A DNA stretch of 26,774 nt from positions 1 to 26,774 of the forward strand of contig NZ_JBPESN010000031.1 of assembly GCF_051710625.1 (NCBI RefSeq), given 5' to 3'. Of the stretch, positions 1 to 8,354 are shown in pieces. This DNA comes from JBPESN01 sp051710625 (GTDB taxonomy: Bacteria; Pseudomonadota; Gammaproteobacteria; Enterobacterales; Enterobacteriaceae). The notes under the pieces are model-generated. The model was given only the letters and a program-made list of their open reading frames with translations, searched no databases and had not been told where the DNA came from. Numbering within the stretch: position 1 is the stretch's first letter; every line of letters begins with the position of its first letter. The translations under genes were made by a program, and so were the position numbers.

Positions 1-363
1 GAAATGGCATGGGAAACGCGTGGTAAACCAGCCGGAGTGATGTTCCACAGCGATCAGGGTAGCCACTATACGAGCAGGCAGTTCCGACAGTTGCTGTGGC
101 GTTACCGGATCAAACAAAGCATGAGTCAGCGTGGTAACTGTTGGGATAACAGTCCGATGGAGCGCTTCTTCAGAAGTCTGAAAAACGAGTGGATACCGGT
201 AACGAGCTACATAAGCTTCAGCGAAGCAGCTCATGAAATTACCGACTATATCGTGGGATATTACAGCGCACTCAGGCCGTATGAATATAACGGTGTGTTG
301 CCACTAAACGAATCAGAAAATAGATACTGGAAAAACGCTAACGCGGTGGCCAGTTTTAGTTGA
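1..363 (+). CDS. IS911-like OrfB transposase, C-terminal fragment (partial at window edge)
   Basis: The DDE integrase-type catalytic domain of an IS3-family transposase catalyses cutting and joining of the element's ends. The reading frame is open from base 1 (GAA precedes the first ATG at 4), so the start is outside the window. Visible are the second catalytic aspartate in HSDQGSHYTS and the conserved NCWDNSPMERFF block with the catalytic glutamate, followed by the LKNEW motif and the usual C-terminal NESENRYW segment. It ends VASFS, almost the same as the IS911 OrfB end as I recall it. No lesion is seen in this part, unlike the copy at the other end of the window. Whether the complete element is active cannot be judged here. 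Confidence 0.85.
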   Translation, partial: EMAWETRGKPAGVMFHSDQGSHYTSRQFRQLLWRYRIKQSMSQRGNCWDNSPMERFFRSLKNEWIPVTSYISFSEAAHEITDYIVGYYSALRPYEYNGVLPLNESENRYWKNANAVASFS

Positions 364-371
364 TTACTACA
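1..371 (+). mobile_element. IS911-like insertion sequence (IS3 family), 3' part
   Basis: This is the right part of an IS3-family element whose left part lies outside the window. It holds the C-terminal half of the OrfB transposase and ends about eight bases after the stop codon, at a terminal sequence (about 347-371) shared with the inverted copy at 25577 onward. The shared end reads as a variant of the IS911 terminal repeat, with TAGTTGA followed by ACTACA. The element end at 371 is set by comparing the two copies. Beyond it the sequences diverge. Confidence 0.85.
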
Positions 372-447
372 CAATTCTGGACTGTCCAAAATAGCCATTT
401 TTTAGGGTTTAAGGGAGTCCAGAATTGTCTGCAAACTAGTCCAGAAT
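371..447. repeat. 13-bp inverted repeat plus 10-bp direct repeat at the IS/galE junction
   Basis: ACAATTCTGGACT at 371-383 is matched exactly in inverse at 416-428 across a 32-base spacer, and AGTCCAGAAT recurs directly at 438-447. The cluster lies between the IS911-like end and the point where galE homology stops. It could be the end of another, unrecognised mobile element or the scar of a rearrangement. I do not recognise the family. Confidence 0.6.
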
Positions 448-1211
448 ATTTTGCATCGCTACAGTCAGCGCCGCAAGATGACCATTGGCCAGATCCAATA
501 CATGAATATAGTCGCGCACGCCGGTGCCGTCCGGCGTCGGAAAATCATTGCCAAAGATGGCCAGTGACGAACGACGTCCCACCGCGACTTGCGCAATAAA
601 GGGCATCAGGTTGTTCGGCTAGCCCTGGGGATCTTCGCCCATCTGGCCCGAGGGATGAGCGCCGACCAGATTAAAATAACGCAGCAGGCTGACGCTCCAG
701 CGGAGATCGGCGTGCTGTAAATCCTGCAAAATCTCTTCAACCATCAATTTGCTGCGGCCGTAGGGGCTGGCAGGGCGGCCGGTGGGCATACTTTCGTCAT
801 AAGGGATCACCGGTTGATCGCCATAGACGGTCGTGGAGGAGCTGAAAATCAGGTTAAAGCTACCTGCCTCCCGCATGGCTTTCGCCAGCGTGAGGGTGCC
901 GTAAACGTTGTTGTCATAATAGTCTATGGGCTGGATGACCGATTTCCCTACCGCCTTCAGACCGGCAAAATGGATCACTGCGTCAATATCGTGCTCGGCA
1001 GAAAATCTGCGTCAGTAGCCGTTGATCGCGGATGTCGCCTTGATAAAACGCCGGCGTATGGCCGCTAAGTCAACTAATCGCAGACAAGACGGAACGCTTG
1101 CTATTTGCTAAGTTGTCGATAATGACGGGCGTGACACCCGCCGGCAGCGATAAGCTGCAAGCAGGTGTAGCTGCCGATGTAAACGCCACCACCCGTAACC
1201 AGTACTGACAT
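436..1211 (-). pseudogene. galE: UDP-glucose 4-epimerase, degraded and 3'-truncated
   Basis: GalE interconverts UDP-galactose and UDP-glucose with bound NAD in the Leloir pathway. The start is ATG at 1209-1211, giving MSVLVTGGGVYIGS, where the usual GGxGYIG nucleotide-binding motif is already altered. The frame is then broken near 1155, a TGA replaces an expected arginine codon in the segment before HTPAFYQGD, and another shift precedes VIHFAGLKAVG. The longest open stretch (619-978) retains the SSSTTVYG and PYGRSKL blocks with the YxxxK catalytic pair. A further shift follows GEDPQG, and homology stops near 460 around DLANGHLAAL, so roughly the last 90 of about 338 residues are missing. The break adjoins the repeats at 371-447. 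The gene is certainly nonfunctional. Confidence 0.93.
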
Positions 1212-1287
1212 AGTTCAAAGTCCCTCGGTTTTTCCTTCAATACAGTAGCACAAGCACGGTAAAAAAAGAGTGATCATGCCGCTATTT

Positions 1288-1303
1288 ATGAAATCGATTA
1301 CAT
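1288..1303. promoter_or_regulatory. Putative GalR/GalS operator upstream of galE
   Basis: The 16-mer ATGAAATCGATTACAT fits the GalR/GalS operator pattern GTGNAANCGNTTNCAC at every specified base except the two outermost. It is palindromic with one mismatch. It lies about 80 bases upstream of the galE start on the minus strand, about where the external gal operator sits in E. coli. Between them, TACTGT could serve as a -10 element. The site appears to have outlived its gene. The assignment is by pattern only. Confidence 0.5.
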
Positions 1304-1785
1304 TTATAGTAGCCCAGGAATAGGCGGTAAGCGCCAGTGTCTACCGGACCTCCGCCGCTGACGGGTCCTTAAAGGCAGCGGCAAGAGGGATTATAGGTGG
1401 TAGCGAGTACACTACGAATTCATTAACGCTTACATTGAAGTAAGACGTTGACCTGAATCGGTAAGGTGTTACCTGGAAAGCGACAGGACGAATGATGGCG
1501 CGGCCAGAAAAGAGAGCGGCTTATCGCTGCTGCCGATCGTCATCAGTAGCTCGGGGCAACTCAGAGCAAAGAAGAGTTATCGCAGAGAAACACGTCGACG
1601 TGCATGCAGCGGGACGCGTGCGTGGGTTGCGCCGGTGCAGGCGCGATGCCGGGCGCGCGGGCGTTGGTACGGATGGCCTCGTTGCAGCAGACCCTTCCAC
1701 TGGAGTCGGGCGGGCGCGCCGCTTACATCACGACAGGATCGATAACCAGGGCGGTCACGGATCCGCTCGCCGCCGACCCGCCGCC
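1304..1785. other. Intergenic region between galE promoter relic and modF, no gene seen
   Basis: About 480 bases between the galE upstream region and the end of modF. Open frames here have no recognisable product, and no terminator-like hairpin or RNA gene was found. It is probably eroded sequence. Confidence 0.5.
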
Positions 1786-3259
1786 TCAGGCGCTGAGCGT
1801 TTCCACCTGGTAGCGGTACCGATCGGCGTCAGGTACGAAAGTCAGCTGGTGGGTAATACATTCCGGCGCATCCTCGGCATAATAGGACACGAACAGCAGT
1901 TGCGTGATGCCTTGTCCAATTAAAACATCAATCCAGCGGCGCGCCAATTGGCGGTTGAGGGGATCCAATCCCTGTAGAGGTTCATCGAGGATCAGCAATG
2001 CCGGATGTTTGACCAGCGCACGCGCAATCAACGTCAAACGTTGCTGCCCCCAGGAAAGTCTGTGAAATGCGGCGTCCGCCTGGCTCTCCAGACCGAGTAA
2101 GCGCAGCCACTGGCGGGTCAACTGCTGCTGGAGCTCTGAGGCTGCTTGATAAACGCCGATGGAATCAAAAAAACCGGACAAAATAACGCTGCGCGGGCTG
2201 GCGCTGACGCGATAGTCCAAGTGCAGGCTGCTGCTGACGTAACTGATATGACGCTTGATATCCCAAATGGTCTCGCCGCTACCGCGCCGACGTCCGAACA
2301 GGGTGAGATCGTTGCTGTAACCCTGCGGATGGTCGCCGGTTACCAGGCTGAGCAGGGGGGATTTCCCGGCGCTGTTCGGGCCGACGATCTGCCAGTGCAG
2401 GCCCGGAGCCACCTCCCAGTCCAGATGATGCAAAATCGGTCGGTCCTGGTAAGATACCGCGCCGTCACGCAAACTGATAAGCGGCTGGTCCGCCGGCAGC
2501 GAGGCCTGCTGTTGCGGCTGGTCGGCTTCCGGCAGCGCCAGATCCTGCAAAGATTCCAAATGGGCCAGTTGCGCCACCAGCGCCTCCGCCAGCAGGCTTT
2601 GGCGGGAGCCGGGTACAGGTCAGGGCGCAATCTACCAGAATATCCACCCGATCGATATAGGCTGGAATATCCTCAAACCGGCTGAGGATCAACACCAACG
2701 TGCAGGCGCTGCCGGCCAGACCGGCCAAACGTTCGCTGAGCTGTTGACGCGAAGCGACGTCCAGGCCATCGAAGGGTTCATCGAGGATCAGCAAATCCGC
2801 ATGCGCCATCAGCGCCTGACACAGCAGCACCTTGCGCGATTCGCCGGTAGAGAGGTATTTGAACCGGCGCGTCAGCAAGTGGCGAATACCGAACTGGCTC
2901 GCAAAATGTTGACATCGCTCATCGTCAGCCTCCTGTTGCTGAATAATCTCCGCTGCGGTGCTGCCGGTATCCTCCTCGCCGGGACTGAGCAGATCGGTAT
3001 TAGCCCGCTGCCACTCTTCTTCCACCAGACGCTGCACTTGTTCCAATGACAATCGGGCTATGCGTTGATAGTCCGTGCGCCGCTCGCCGGCCGATACCGT
3101 TAGTTTGCCGGCCGGCGAGCGTGCCAGGGCAGATTTACCGCTACCGTTGGCGCCAACAAAGGCCCAGCTCTCGCCGGTGTGGATAGCGACGTCATCCAGG
3201 GTAAGCGTGCGGATATCATTAAGCCGGAATGAACCTTGCAAAATTTGCAATGAAGGCAT
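1786..3259 (-). pseudogene. modF: Molybdate-locus ABC ATPase ModF, frameshifted in the middle
   Basis: ModF is a soluble protein with two fused ABC ATPase domains, encoded after modE. Its exact role is unclear. The start ATG at 3257-3259 gives MPSLQILQGSF, as in E. coli. The first domain keeps Walker A (GANGSGKSALA), a signature-like LSTGESRK and Walker B (LLILDEPFDGLD). A one-base indel near 2610 shifts the frame between domains: the first ends in the wrong frame after VDCALTCT, and the second is read in another frame from about LLAEALVAQL to the stop at 1786-1788. The second domain keeps GPNSAGKS, LSWGQQR and ILDEPLQGLD, but its H-loop reads VSYYAED where E. coli has VSHHAED, so the switch histidine is gone. 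The full length would be about 490 residues. It lies downstream of modE, probably in one transcript. Confidence 0.92.
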
Positions 3260-3335
3260 TGATTGTTCCTTTGAATGCAACAGTACCGTCAGCATGGGAA
3301 ATTTGTGCGGAGATGTCAATGGCAGCCGTCCGCCT

Positions 3336-3912
3336 TTAGCACAGCGTGGCGATGATCACCTGGTCAGCATTAAAATATGCTGCTATCGGCTGCGGTGGCG
3401 AGAACTTTTGCTTATCGGTCACCGCCGTCGGCACCGTGGCGCATAACTGCTGGCCGCGGCAAGGAAAATCCAGGGGCCTTGATTAACACCAACATCTCTT
3501 TGCCCATCTCAAGCTGCAATCGCTCAGCGCTCTTCAGTCAATGCGACATGCAATCAGGTATATGGCCATCGGCCTGCGCGACCGTCACCTGCTGCTGTAC
3601 AGCCTGGCGACTGCGGCTGACGATGGTGCCAAAAAACTGATTGCATGCGCTGGTTTGCAGCGAGAAACGCGAGATCGCCGCAAGCAGGCTGTCTAACGGC
3701 AGCGTATCGTCCTCCAGGACATCGAACGCTTTTTGTTGGATCTGGCCCAAGAGGTCATAGAGCTGCAACAACCTTTCAGCGTATCGGGTCAGGATGGTGG
3801 TACCGCCGCCCTTGCCGCCGTTTGCGCGAATCTGTTTCAGCAACTCAATGCGGCTCGGGTCGGCAAACAAGTGCTGCCGGAGTTTCAGGGTTAACAGAAT
3901 TTCTGCCTGCAT
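3336..3912 (-). pseudogene. modE: Molybdate-responsive regulator ModE, deleted and frameshifted
   Basis: ModE binds molybdate through C-terminal MOP domains and represses modABC through an N-terminal winged helix. The start at 3910-3912 gives MQAEILLTLKL, as in E. coli. After about residue 30 the sequence jumps from LLKQIRANG to GKGGGTTILTRY, removing about 35 residues that hold the recognition helix. The frame then runs through LYDLLGQIQQKAFDVLE and SRFSLQTSACNQFFGTI. It shifts near 3555 and stops, with later fragments (MGKEMLVLIKAP, then AAYFNADQVIIATLC) visible in other frames down to the stop at 3336-3338. Both DNA and molybdate binding are destroyed. The modABC operon it would regulate is not found in the window. 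Confidence 0.93.
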
Positions 3913-4078
3913 GAGGGAACCTTGTGGCGTTTAAAAGGGAAATTTTCGCTTATCTTACGGGCAGCGGCAAATCCTGCCGGTCGCGATAACATAAAAGGCC
4001 TAATCGCTACAGCCAGAAGCTGGTATTAAAGACAACGAAGATAACCATGGCGCGCCAACTCTATGCTATGAGGTAACA

Positions 4079-4255
4079 ATGCTTGAACTATTAGAAAGCC
4101 TGGCCATTGTCATTTTAATGGTGCCTGTCGTCATGGCGATCATCCTGGCTCTTATTTACCTTCTGGGAGAGCTGTTTAATATCATCTCAAAGTTTGGCCA
4201 GCCCAAACAGCGCCGTCAGCCGAGCGACGATGTGAAGCCGGCTTCGCACCACTAA
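4079..4255 (+). CDS. acrZ: AcrAB-TolC efflux pump accessory small protein AcrZ
   Basis: This small inner-membrane protein binds AcrB and tunes drug export by AcrAB-TolC. The 58-codon frame starts MLELLESLAIV and contains MVPVVMAIILALIYLLGE, nearly identical to the single transmembrane helix of E. coli AcrZ as I recall it. The C-terminal tail is charged and longer than the 49-residue E. coli protein, ending in two histidines. AGGT lies about five bases before the ATG. It sits between modE (opposite strand) and the expected place of modABC, as in E. coli. It has no lesion, in striking contrast to its neighbours, and is probably under selection. It is too short to appear in ordinary ORF lists. 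Confidence 0.92.
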   Translation: MLELLESLAIVILMVPVVMAIILALIYLLGELFNIISKFGQPKQRRQPSDDVKPASHH

Positions 4256-4581
4256 TCTGACATCCGGCGTGCGTGCCCGCCCAAAAGGCGCGCAGGTCCG
4301 GAGGCGCTCAGGCCTGAAGGCGCGCGGATCGGTGTACGCCGCTGGAGGGCAAGGTGCGCCAGGAGCAAGCGGCCGTTCTCACCGGCCGCGCTGACCCGTG
4401 TGCTTTGTCACACCCTGCGCGTTCGCACGCGATGCCCGTCTCCGTTCCTCCCTTTCTACCCTTTTTCGCCGTTATAATCACCGTCTTAGGGGGATCAGGC
4501 CATGCCGGGACTTTACACACCCGCCCCTAGCGCATACTCTGTGGGCGTTAAATTACTATTTTAGTAATCCATGAAAATGGA
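4256..4581. other. Region where modABC would be expected, no gene seen
   Basis: About 325 bases follow acrZ. In E. coli the molybdate transporter modABC comes next; no ModA, ModB or ModC similarity was recognised in any frame. A weak inverted motif surrounds 4485-4530 (AGGGGG and CCCCTA), but nothing resembles a clear terminator. This is the junction to the transplanted ddlA. Confidence 0.5.
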
Positions 4582-5688
4582 ATGGAACAACGGGAAAGCG
4601 GCAAACAACGGGTCGCGGTGCTGTTCGGCGGCAAGTCCACCGAGCATGAGGTGTCGTTGCGCGCATTGATGAACGTTATTCGCGCCATCACCGGCAAAAA
4701 TACGATCTGACCCTTATTGGGGTGGATAAACACGGACGCTGGACGTTATGCGACGAGCAGGACTATCTGCTCAATGCTGACGATCCCGCCGCCATCCGTC
4801 TGGCGTGGGCGCGGTGTTACCTGGCGGTAGTGCCCGGTTAGTCGGGAGCGCAACTGATTGATGCCGCCAATGAACAGCCGTTGCCGCCGATCAATGTCGC
4901 TTTCTCCGTATTGCACGGAGCCAGCGGTGAAGACGGGTCGGTACAGGGCCTGCGCGGGTGCTCAATATCCCCTACGCCGGGCCGGACGTACTGGGCTTGG
5001 CGGTATGTATGGACAAGGACATGACCAAACGCGTCTTGCGCGACGCCGGGGTGCCGGTGACACCTTTGGTGACGTTGCTGCGTACTGGCGATGCAGCGCC
5101 GGATGTCGACGCTATCATCGGCCAGCTGGGTCTGGCGCTGTTCATTAAACCGCCCAGCCAAGGCTCTTCCCGCGCCGGCTTTAGAGCGGCGCTGGCTTTC
5201 CGTTATGATGCCAAAGTGCTGGTGGAACAGGGGATAAGCGGTCGGGAAATCGAAACCGCCGTGCTGGGCAACGATTCCCCCGAGGTCAGCGTCTGCGGCG
5301 AGATCCTCGCCAACGACGAATTTTACGCCTATGACACTAAATACCTCATAGGGCGCCCAGGCGGGACTAGTTATCCCGGCGGCGCTGCGCCGGCGTCCGT
5401 CGCCGATGCCCTCCGGCAGATGACCGGGGAGGCCTATCTGGCGCTCGGCTGCAGCGTGATGGCGCGGGTGGATTTCTTTTTAACCGACCAAGGCCAAATC
5501 TTGCTTAATGAGGTTAACACCTTGCCGGGTTTTACCTCGATCAGTATGTATCCCAAGTTGTGGGAAGCCAGCGGGCTGGATTATCCCGCTCTGGTGGATC
5601 GCCTGATCGCCTGATCGCCTGATCGCCTGATCGCCTGATCGCGCTGGCGCGCGCCGCTGCGACGAGCCTCAGCCAGACAGAACGCTGA
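4582..5688 (+). pseudogene. ddlA: D-alanine--D-alanine ligase A, degraded
   Basis: DdlA is an ATP-grasp enzyme that joins two D-alanines for peptidoglycan. The start ATG at 4582 gives MEQRESGKQRVAVLFGGKS with the conserved HEVSL. The frame shifts near 4700 (continuing as KYDLTLIGVDKHGRW), meets a TAG near 4838, and shifts again near 4955. The longest piece (4958-5614) keeps VCMDKDMTKRVLRDAG, IKPPSQGSS, GREIETAVLGND, YDTKY and the LNEVNTLPGFTSISMYP active-site segment. About ten residues are missing after QGSS. The 3' end is disrupted by expansion of an 8-base repeat (5597-5642) that brings in a stop at 5614. The ancestral tail (LARAAATSLSQTER) can still be read to 5688. A second ligase (ddlB) elsewhere would have to cover the function. 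In E. coli ddlA lies at another locus, so it has been moved here. Confidence 0.93.
5597..5642 (+). repeat. 8-bp tandem repeat GATCGCCT, 5.75 copies
   Basis: Five complete copies of GATCGCCT plus six bases of a sixth run from 5597 to 5642, inside the 3' end of ddlA. Similarity to E. coli DdlA (..TRLIELAL) suggests the ancestral sequence had one full unit and the start of another. The unit length is not a multiple of three, so each added or lost copy changes the reading frame. Replication slippage is the likely origin. Confidence 0.95.
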
Positions 5689-5767
5689 AACCCGATAACC
5701 GTACCAGACGGGCCGCGGGCTGTTGGGCCCGCAGCCGGGCCGGCAATTATGATTCGCGGTCCTAAAC

Positions 5768-6587
5768 TCAGGCCAGCAGGCGCTGGCAGATGAAATTGGC
5801 GATAGACGGCGCTTCGTTAATTGCCAATGACGACGTCGGCGCGCGCTTTGATGGCATCATTGCTTTGCCCCATCGCCACGCCGAGACCGGCGCTGTCAAG
5901 CATGCTGAGATCGTTGAAGTTATCACCGAAAGCGACCATTTGATCCGTGCTAAATCCTTGTGCCGTGACCCAGTCTGCCAGCAGGCGGCCTTTGCTGTTG
6001 CCCCTTTGCGCAATATCAACCTGATCGTGCCAAAACCGTTCGCAGGCCAGCCCCAGCTCCAGCTCTACCGCTTCGGCGAAGGTTTGCAGCTTGCCGATAT
6101 CCGCATCAGAGGTAGCGAACTTCCAGATCGCCTGTGCCTCTTGCGCCGCCGCCAGGCTGTCTACCTGCACAAGCGTCGGCCGCTACGCCGGCGGCAGGGT
6201 CTCCGACCAGGCCAGGGAGCGCAGGACATGATCGGTCGGATGTTGATACAGCATGGCGTCATCGATGTACAGCAGGCCGTGTACGTCATACTGGTCCAGA
6301 AGATGCAGTAGCGTAAGCGTCTGGGTCTTGTCGAGGGGTTGAGCGGTTAATACCCGTTGCGCCGGGTAATCGTACAGATAGGTCCCGTTGCAGCAGATTG
6401 CAGGGGTATCTATTTCGAGAGCCTGATAGAAGGGATGGATGGCGACGTGATGACGGCCGGTGACCACCATGACCTGCAGGTCGGTGGCGCGCGCCTCTTG
6501 AAGTGCGGCCAGAGACTCCGGCAGTATACGTTTTTGGCGGGTTAGCAGTGTGCCGTCCAGATCTAGGGCAATAAGGCGATAATCCAT
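5768..6587 (-). pseudogene. ybhA: HAD-family sugar/pyridoxal phosphate phosphatase YbhA, nonsense plus frameshift
   Basis: YbhA is a Cof-type HAD hydrolase active on pyridoxal 5'-phosphate and sugar phosphates. The chosen start at 6587 gives MDYRLIALDLDGTLLT, with the catalytic DxDGT motif. Conserved VTGRHHVAIHPFYQAL and CCNGTYLYDY follow. An in-frame TAG at 6180-6182 replaces the glutamine of E. coli LPPEQRPT, and the frame continues beyond it as RPTLVQVDSLAAAQ through WHDQVDIAQRGNSKG and FGDNFNDLSMLDSAG, the HAD motif III/IV block. Near 5820 a one-base indel shifts the last residues; the correct tail (NEAPSIANFICQRLLA) is read in another frame to the stop at 5768-5770. Two independent lesions make it nonfunctional unless the amber is suppressed. 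Confidence 0.92.
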
Positions 6588-6783
6588 AAGTTTCCTATTG
6601 GGTAAGTATTTCAATCATTCTGCAATGTTACACCCTCGGCGCAGCGGTGAAAACCGTGATAATGTGGGTGGCTAACGCGTGCTAACGGTGACATGCTTAA
6701 CCACGGCGTGCCGTAAAAAGGTGACAAAACCTTGCTAAACTACGGACACCATGCCTGCCACAGAAGCGAATTTAGAAGAACAC

Positions 6784-7782
6784 ATGAAGCGAATTGTCTA
6801 TGTTGCCAGCCCGAAGAGTCAGCAGATACACGTCTGGCAAATGGATAACCAGGGTGCGCTAACGTTGCTGCAAGTGGTGGATACCCCGGGACAGGGGCAT
6901 CCGATGGTCATCCGTTCGGCAAGAACGCACCTCTACATTGGCGTTCGGCCGTCCTTTGGTGTAGTCAGCTATCGGATTGATGAACAAGGATTGCTGACCG
7001 AAGCCGGCATGGCCCCGCTGCCGGGCAGTCCGACGCAACTGACCACCGATTTGCAGGGCGAGACGCTGTACAGCGTTTCCTATAGCGGCAGTTGTCTCGC
7101 CGTCAGCCCCATCGACGAGCAGGGAATCGTCGGCGCGCCGACGCAGACGCTGGAAGGCTTGACCCACTGCCACTCCGCCAATGTCGACACCACCAATCAG
7201 GTACTTTGGGTGCCTTGCCTGCAAGAAGACCGCATCCGGCTTTATACCATTGGCGAGGCGGGTCATTTGACGCCCCCGCACGCGGGAAGCATTAGACAGC
7301 GTGGCCGGCGCCGTGCCGCGCCATATGGCATTTCACCACGGCGGCGGTTACGCCTACGTTATTAACGAGTTTAGCGGTACGGTCAACGTGATCGCCATAG
7401 ACGCCGCAGGCGCCGGTCCACGCATCGTGCAGACGCTGGATATTATGCCGGCCGGCTTCAGCGACACCCGCTGGGCGGCGGATATCCATATCACGCCCGA
7501 CGGCCGCTGGCTTTATTGCTGCGATCGCACCGCCAGCGTCATCAGCCGGTTCGCGGTGTCTGAAGACGGCGGGGTTCTGCGCCTACTGGGGCATCAGGCG
7601 ACACTGAAACCCAGCCCCGCGGTTTTAATATCGATAGTCAGGGCCGGTTCTTGGTGGCCGCCGGACAGAAATCGCACCATATCGCGGTTTACGCTATCGA
7701 TGCGTAATTCGGCGCGCTGGCGCCCGTGGCGCGCTATGCGGTGGGACAAGGGACGATGTGGGTGTTCGTCCTGGCGCGTTGA
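6784..7782 (+). pseudogene. pgl: 6-phosphogluconolactonase (Pgl/YbhE type), frameshifted
   Basis: Pgl hydrolyses 6-phosphogluconolactone in the oxidative pentose phosphate pathway and is a seven-bladed beta-propeller. The start ATG at 6784 is chosen by similarity (MKRIVYVASPKSQQIHVW) and by AGAAG just upstream; an earlier in-frame ATG at 6751 lacks homology. The frame is colinear with E. coli to about residue 168, shifts near 7300, continues as PRHMAFHHGGGYAYVINEF through FSDTRWAADIHITPDGRWLY, and shifts again near 7610. The remainder (QPRGFNIDSQGRFLVAAGQ, then an in-frame TAA after AVYAIDA, then RYAVGQGTMWVF) ends at 7780-7782. There are at least two frameshifts and one stop. E. coli Pgl has 331 residues. 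Confidence 0.93.
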
Positions 7783-8332
7783 CCCTCCGCTTCGCGGCCT
7801 GCGGCGCCGGGCCGCTCCATGCTTAAGCCGTAGCCTTTCTCCCCGGCAGGTGTCGGCGGGCCATCGCATCGCCGGTAAGTGACGGTCAACGATGCGCTGC
7901 CCAGGGTGTGGAAATGCACGTTGAAGCCAATCATCGCGCCGCTGGCGTTTTCATCCACCTCCAGATGGTCAACATCCAGCGCATGCACGGTGAACTGGTA
8001 GCGGTGCGTTTCTCCCTGCGGCGGCGCGGCGCCGCCATAGCCTGCACTGCCGAAATCCGTACGTCCCTGCACGGCGCCCACCGGCAGATTGTCCTGACCG
8101 GAGCCCGCCCCCTGGGGCAGCATACGGACATCCGCCGGAATATTGGCCACCAGCCAGAGCCGGTCGGCGCGTCTGGATCAAATACCGTAATGGCAAAACT
8201 TTTCGTACCTGCCGGGTGATCCCAGGCCAGATGCGGCGAAATATTATCCCCTTGATATCCCATACCGTTGAACACATGGCGCGCGGGTAGCGTCGCGCCG
8301 GGCTGCAGATCGTGGCTAAATAAGGTAAACAC
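7734..8332 (-). pseudogene. ybhB: PEBP/RKIP-family protein YbhB, frameshifted
   Basis: YbhB belongs to the phosphatidylethanolamine-binding (RKIP-like) family; its bacterial role is not well defined. The start at 8330-8332 gives MFTLFSHDLQPGATLP, then HVFNGMGYQGDNISPHLAW and the ligand-site motif DPDAPTGSGWW. A small out-of-frame deletion near 8145 removes a few residues after GSGW. The continuation in another frame is ANIPADVRMLPQG, then GAAPPQGETHRYQFTVHALD and MIGFNVHFHTLGSASLTVTY. The original stop seems lost as well, since that frame runs about 50 codons further, to 7734, over the end of pgl. Convergent pgl and ybhB now overlap through this run-on. Confidence 0.9.
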
Positions 8333-8354
8333 GCGGCTCTTCTCCTTTCAGGCA

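Noticed and set aside
1492..1923. Open frame of 143 codons on the plus strand between galE and modF
   Set aside because: Its arginine-rich translation has no recognisable motif, and its end overlaps the modF coding region on the other strand.
2146..2685. Plus-strand open frame of 179 codons
   Set aside because: It lies wholly opposite modF, whose minus-strand frames have clear ABC ATPase motifs.
5710..5740. GC-rich inverted repeat after ddlA as a terminator
   Set aside because: GCGGGC and GCCCGC pair, but there is no T run on either strand, and high-GC DNA often gives such short stems.
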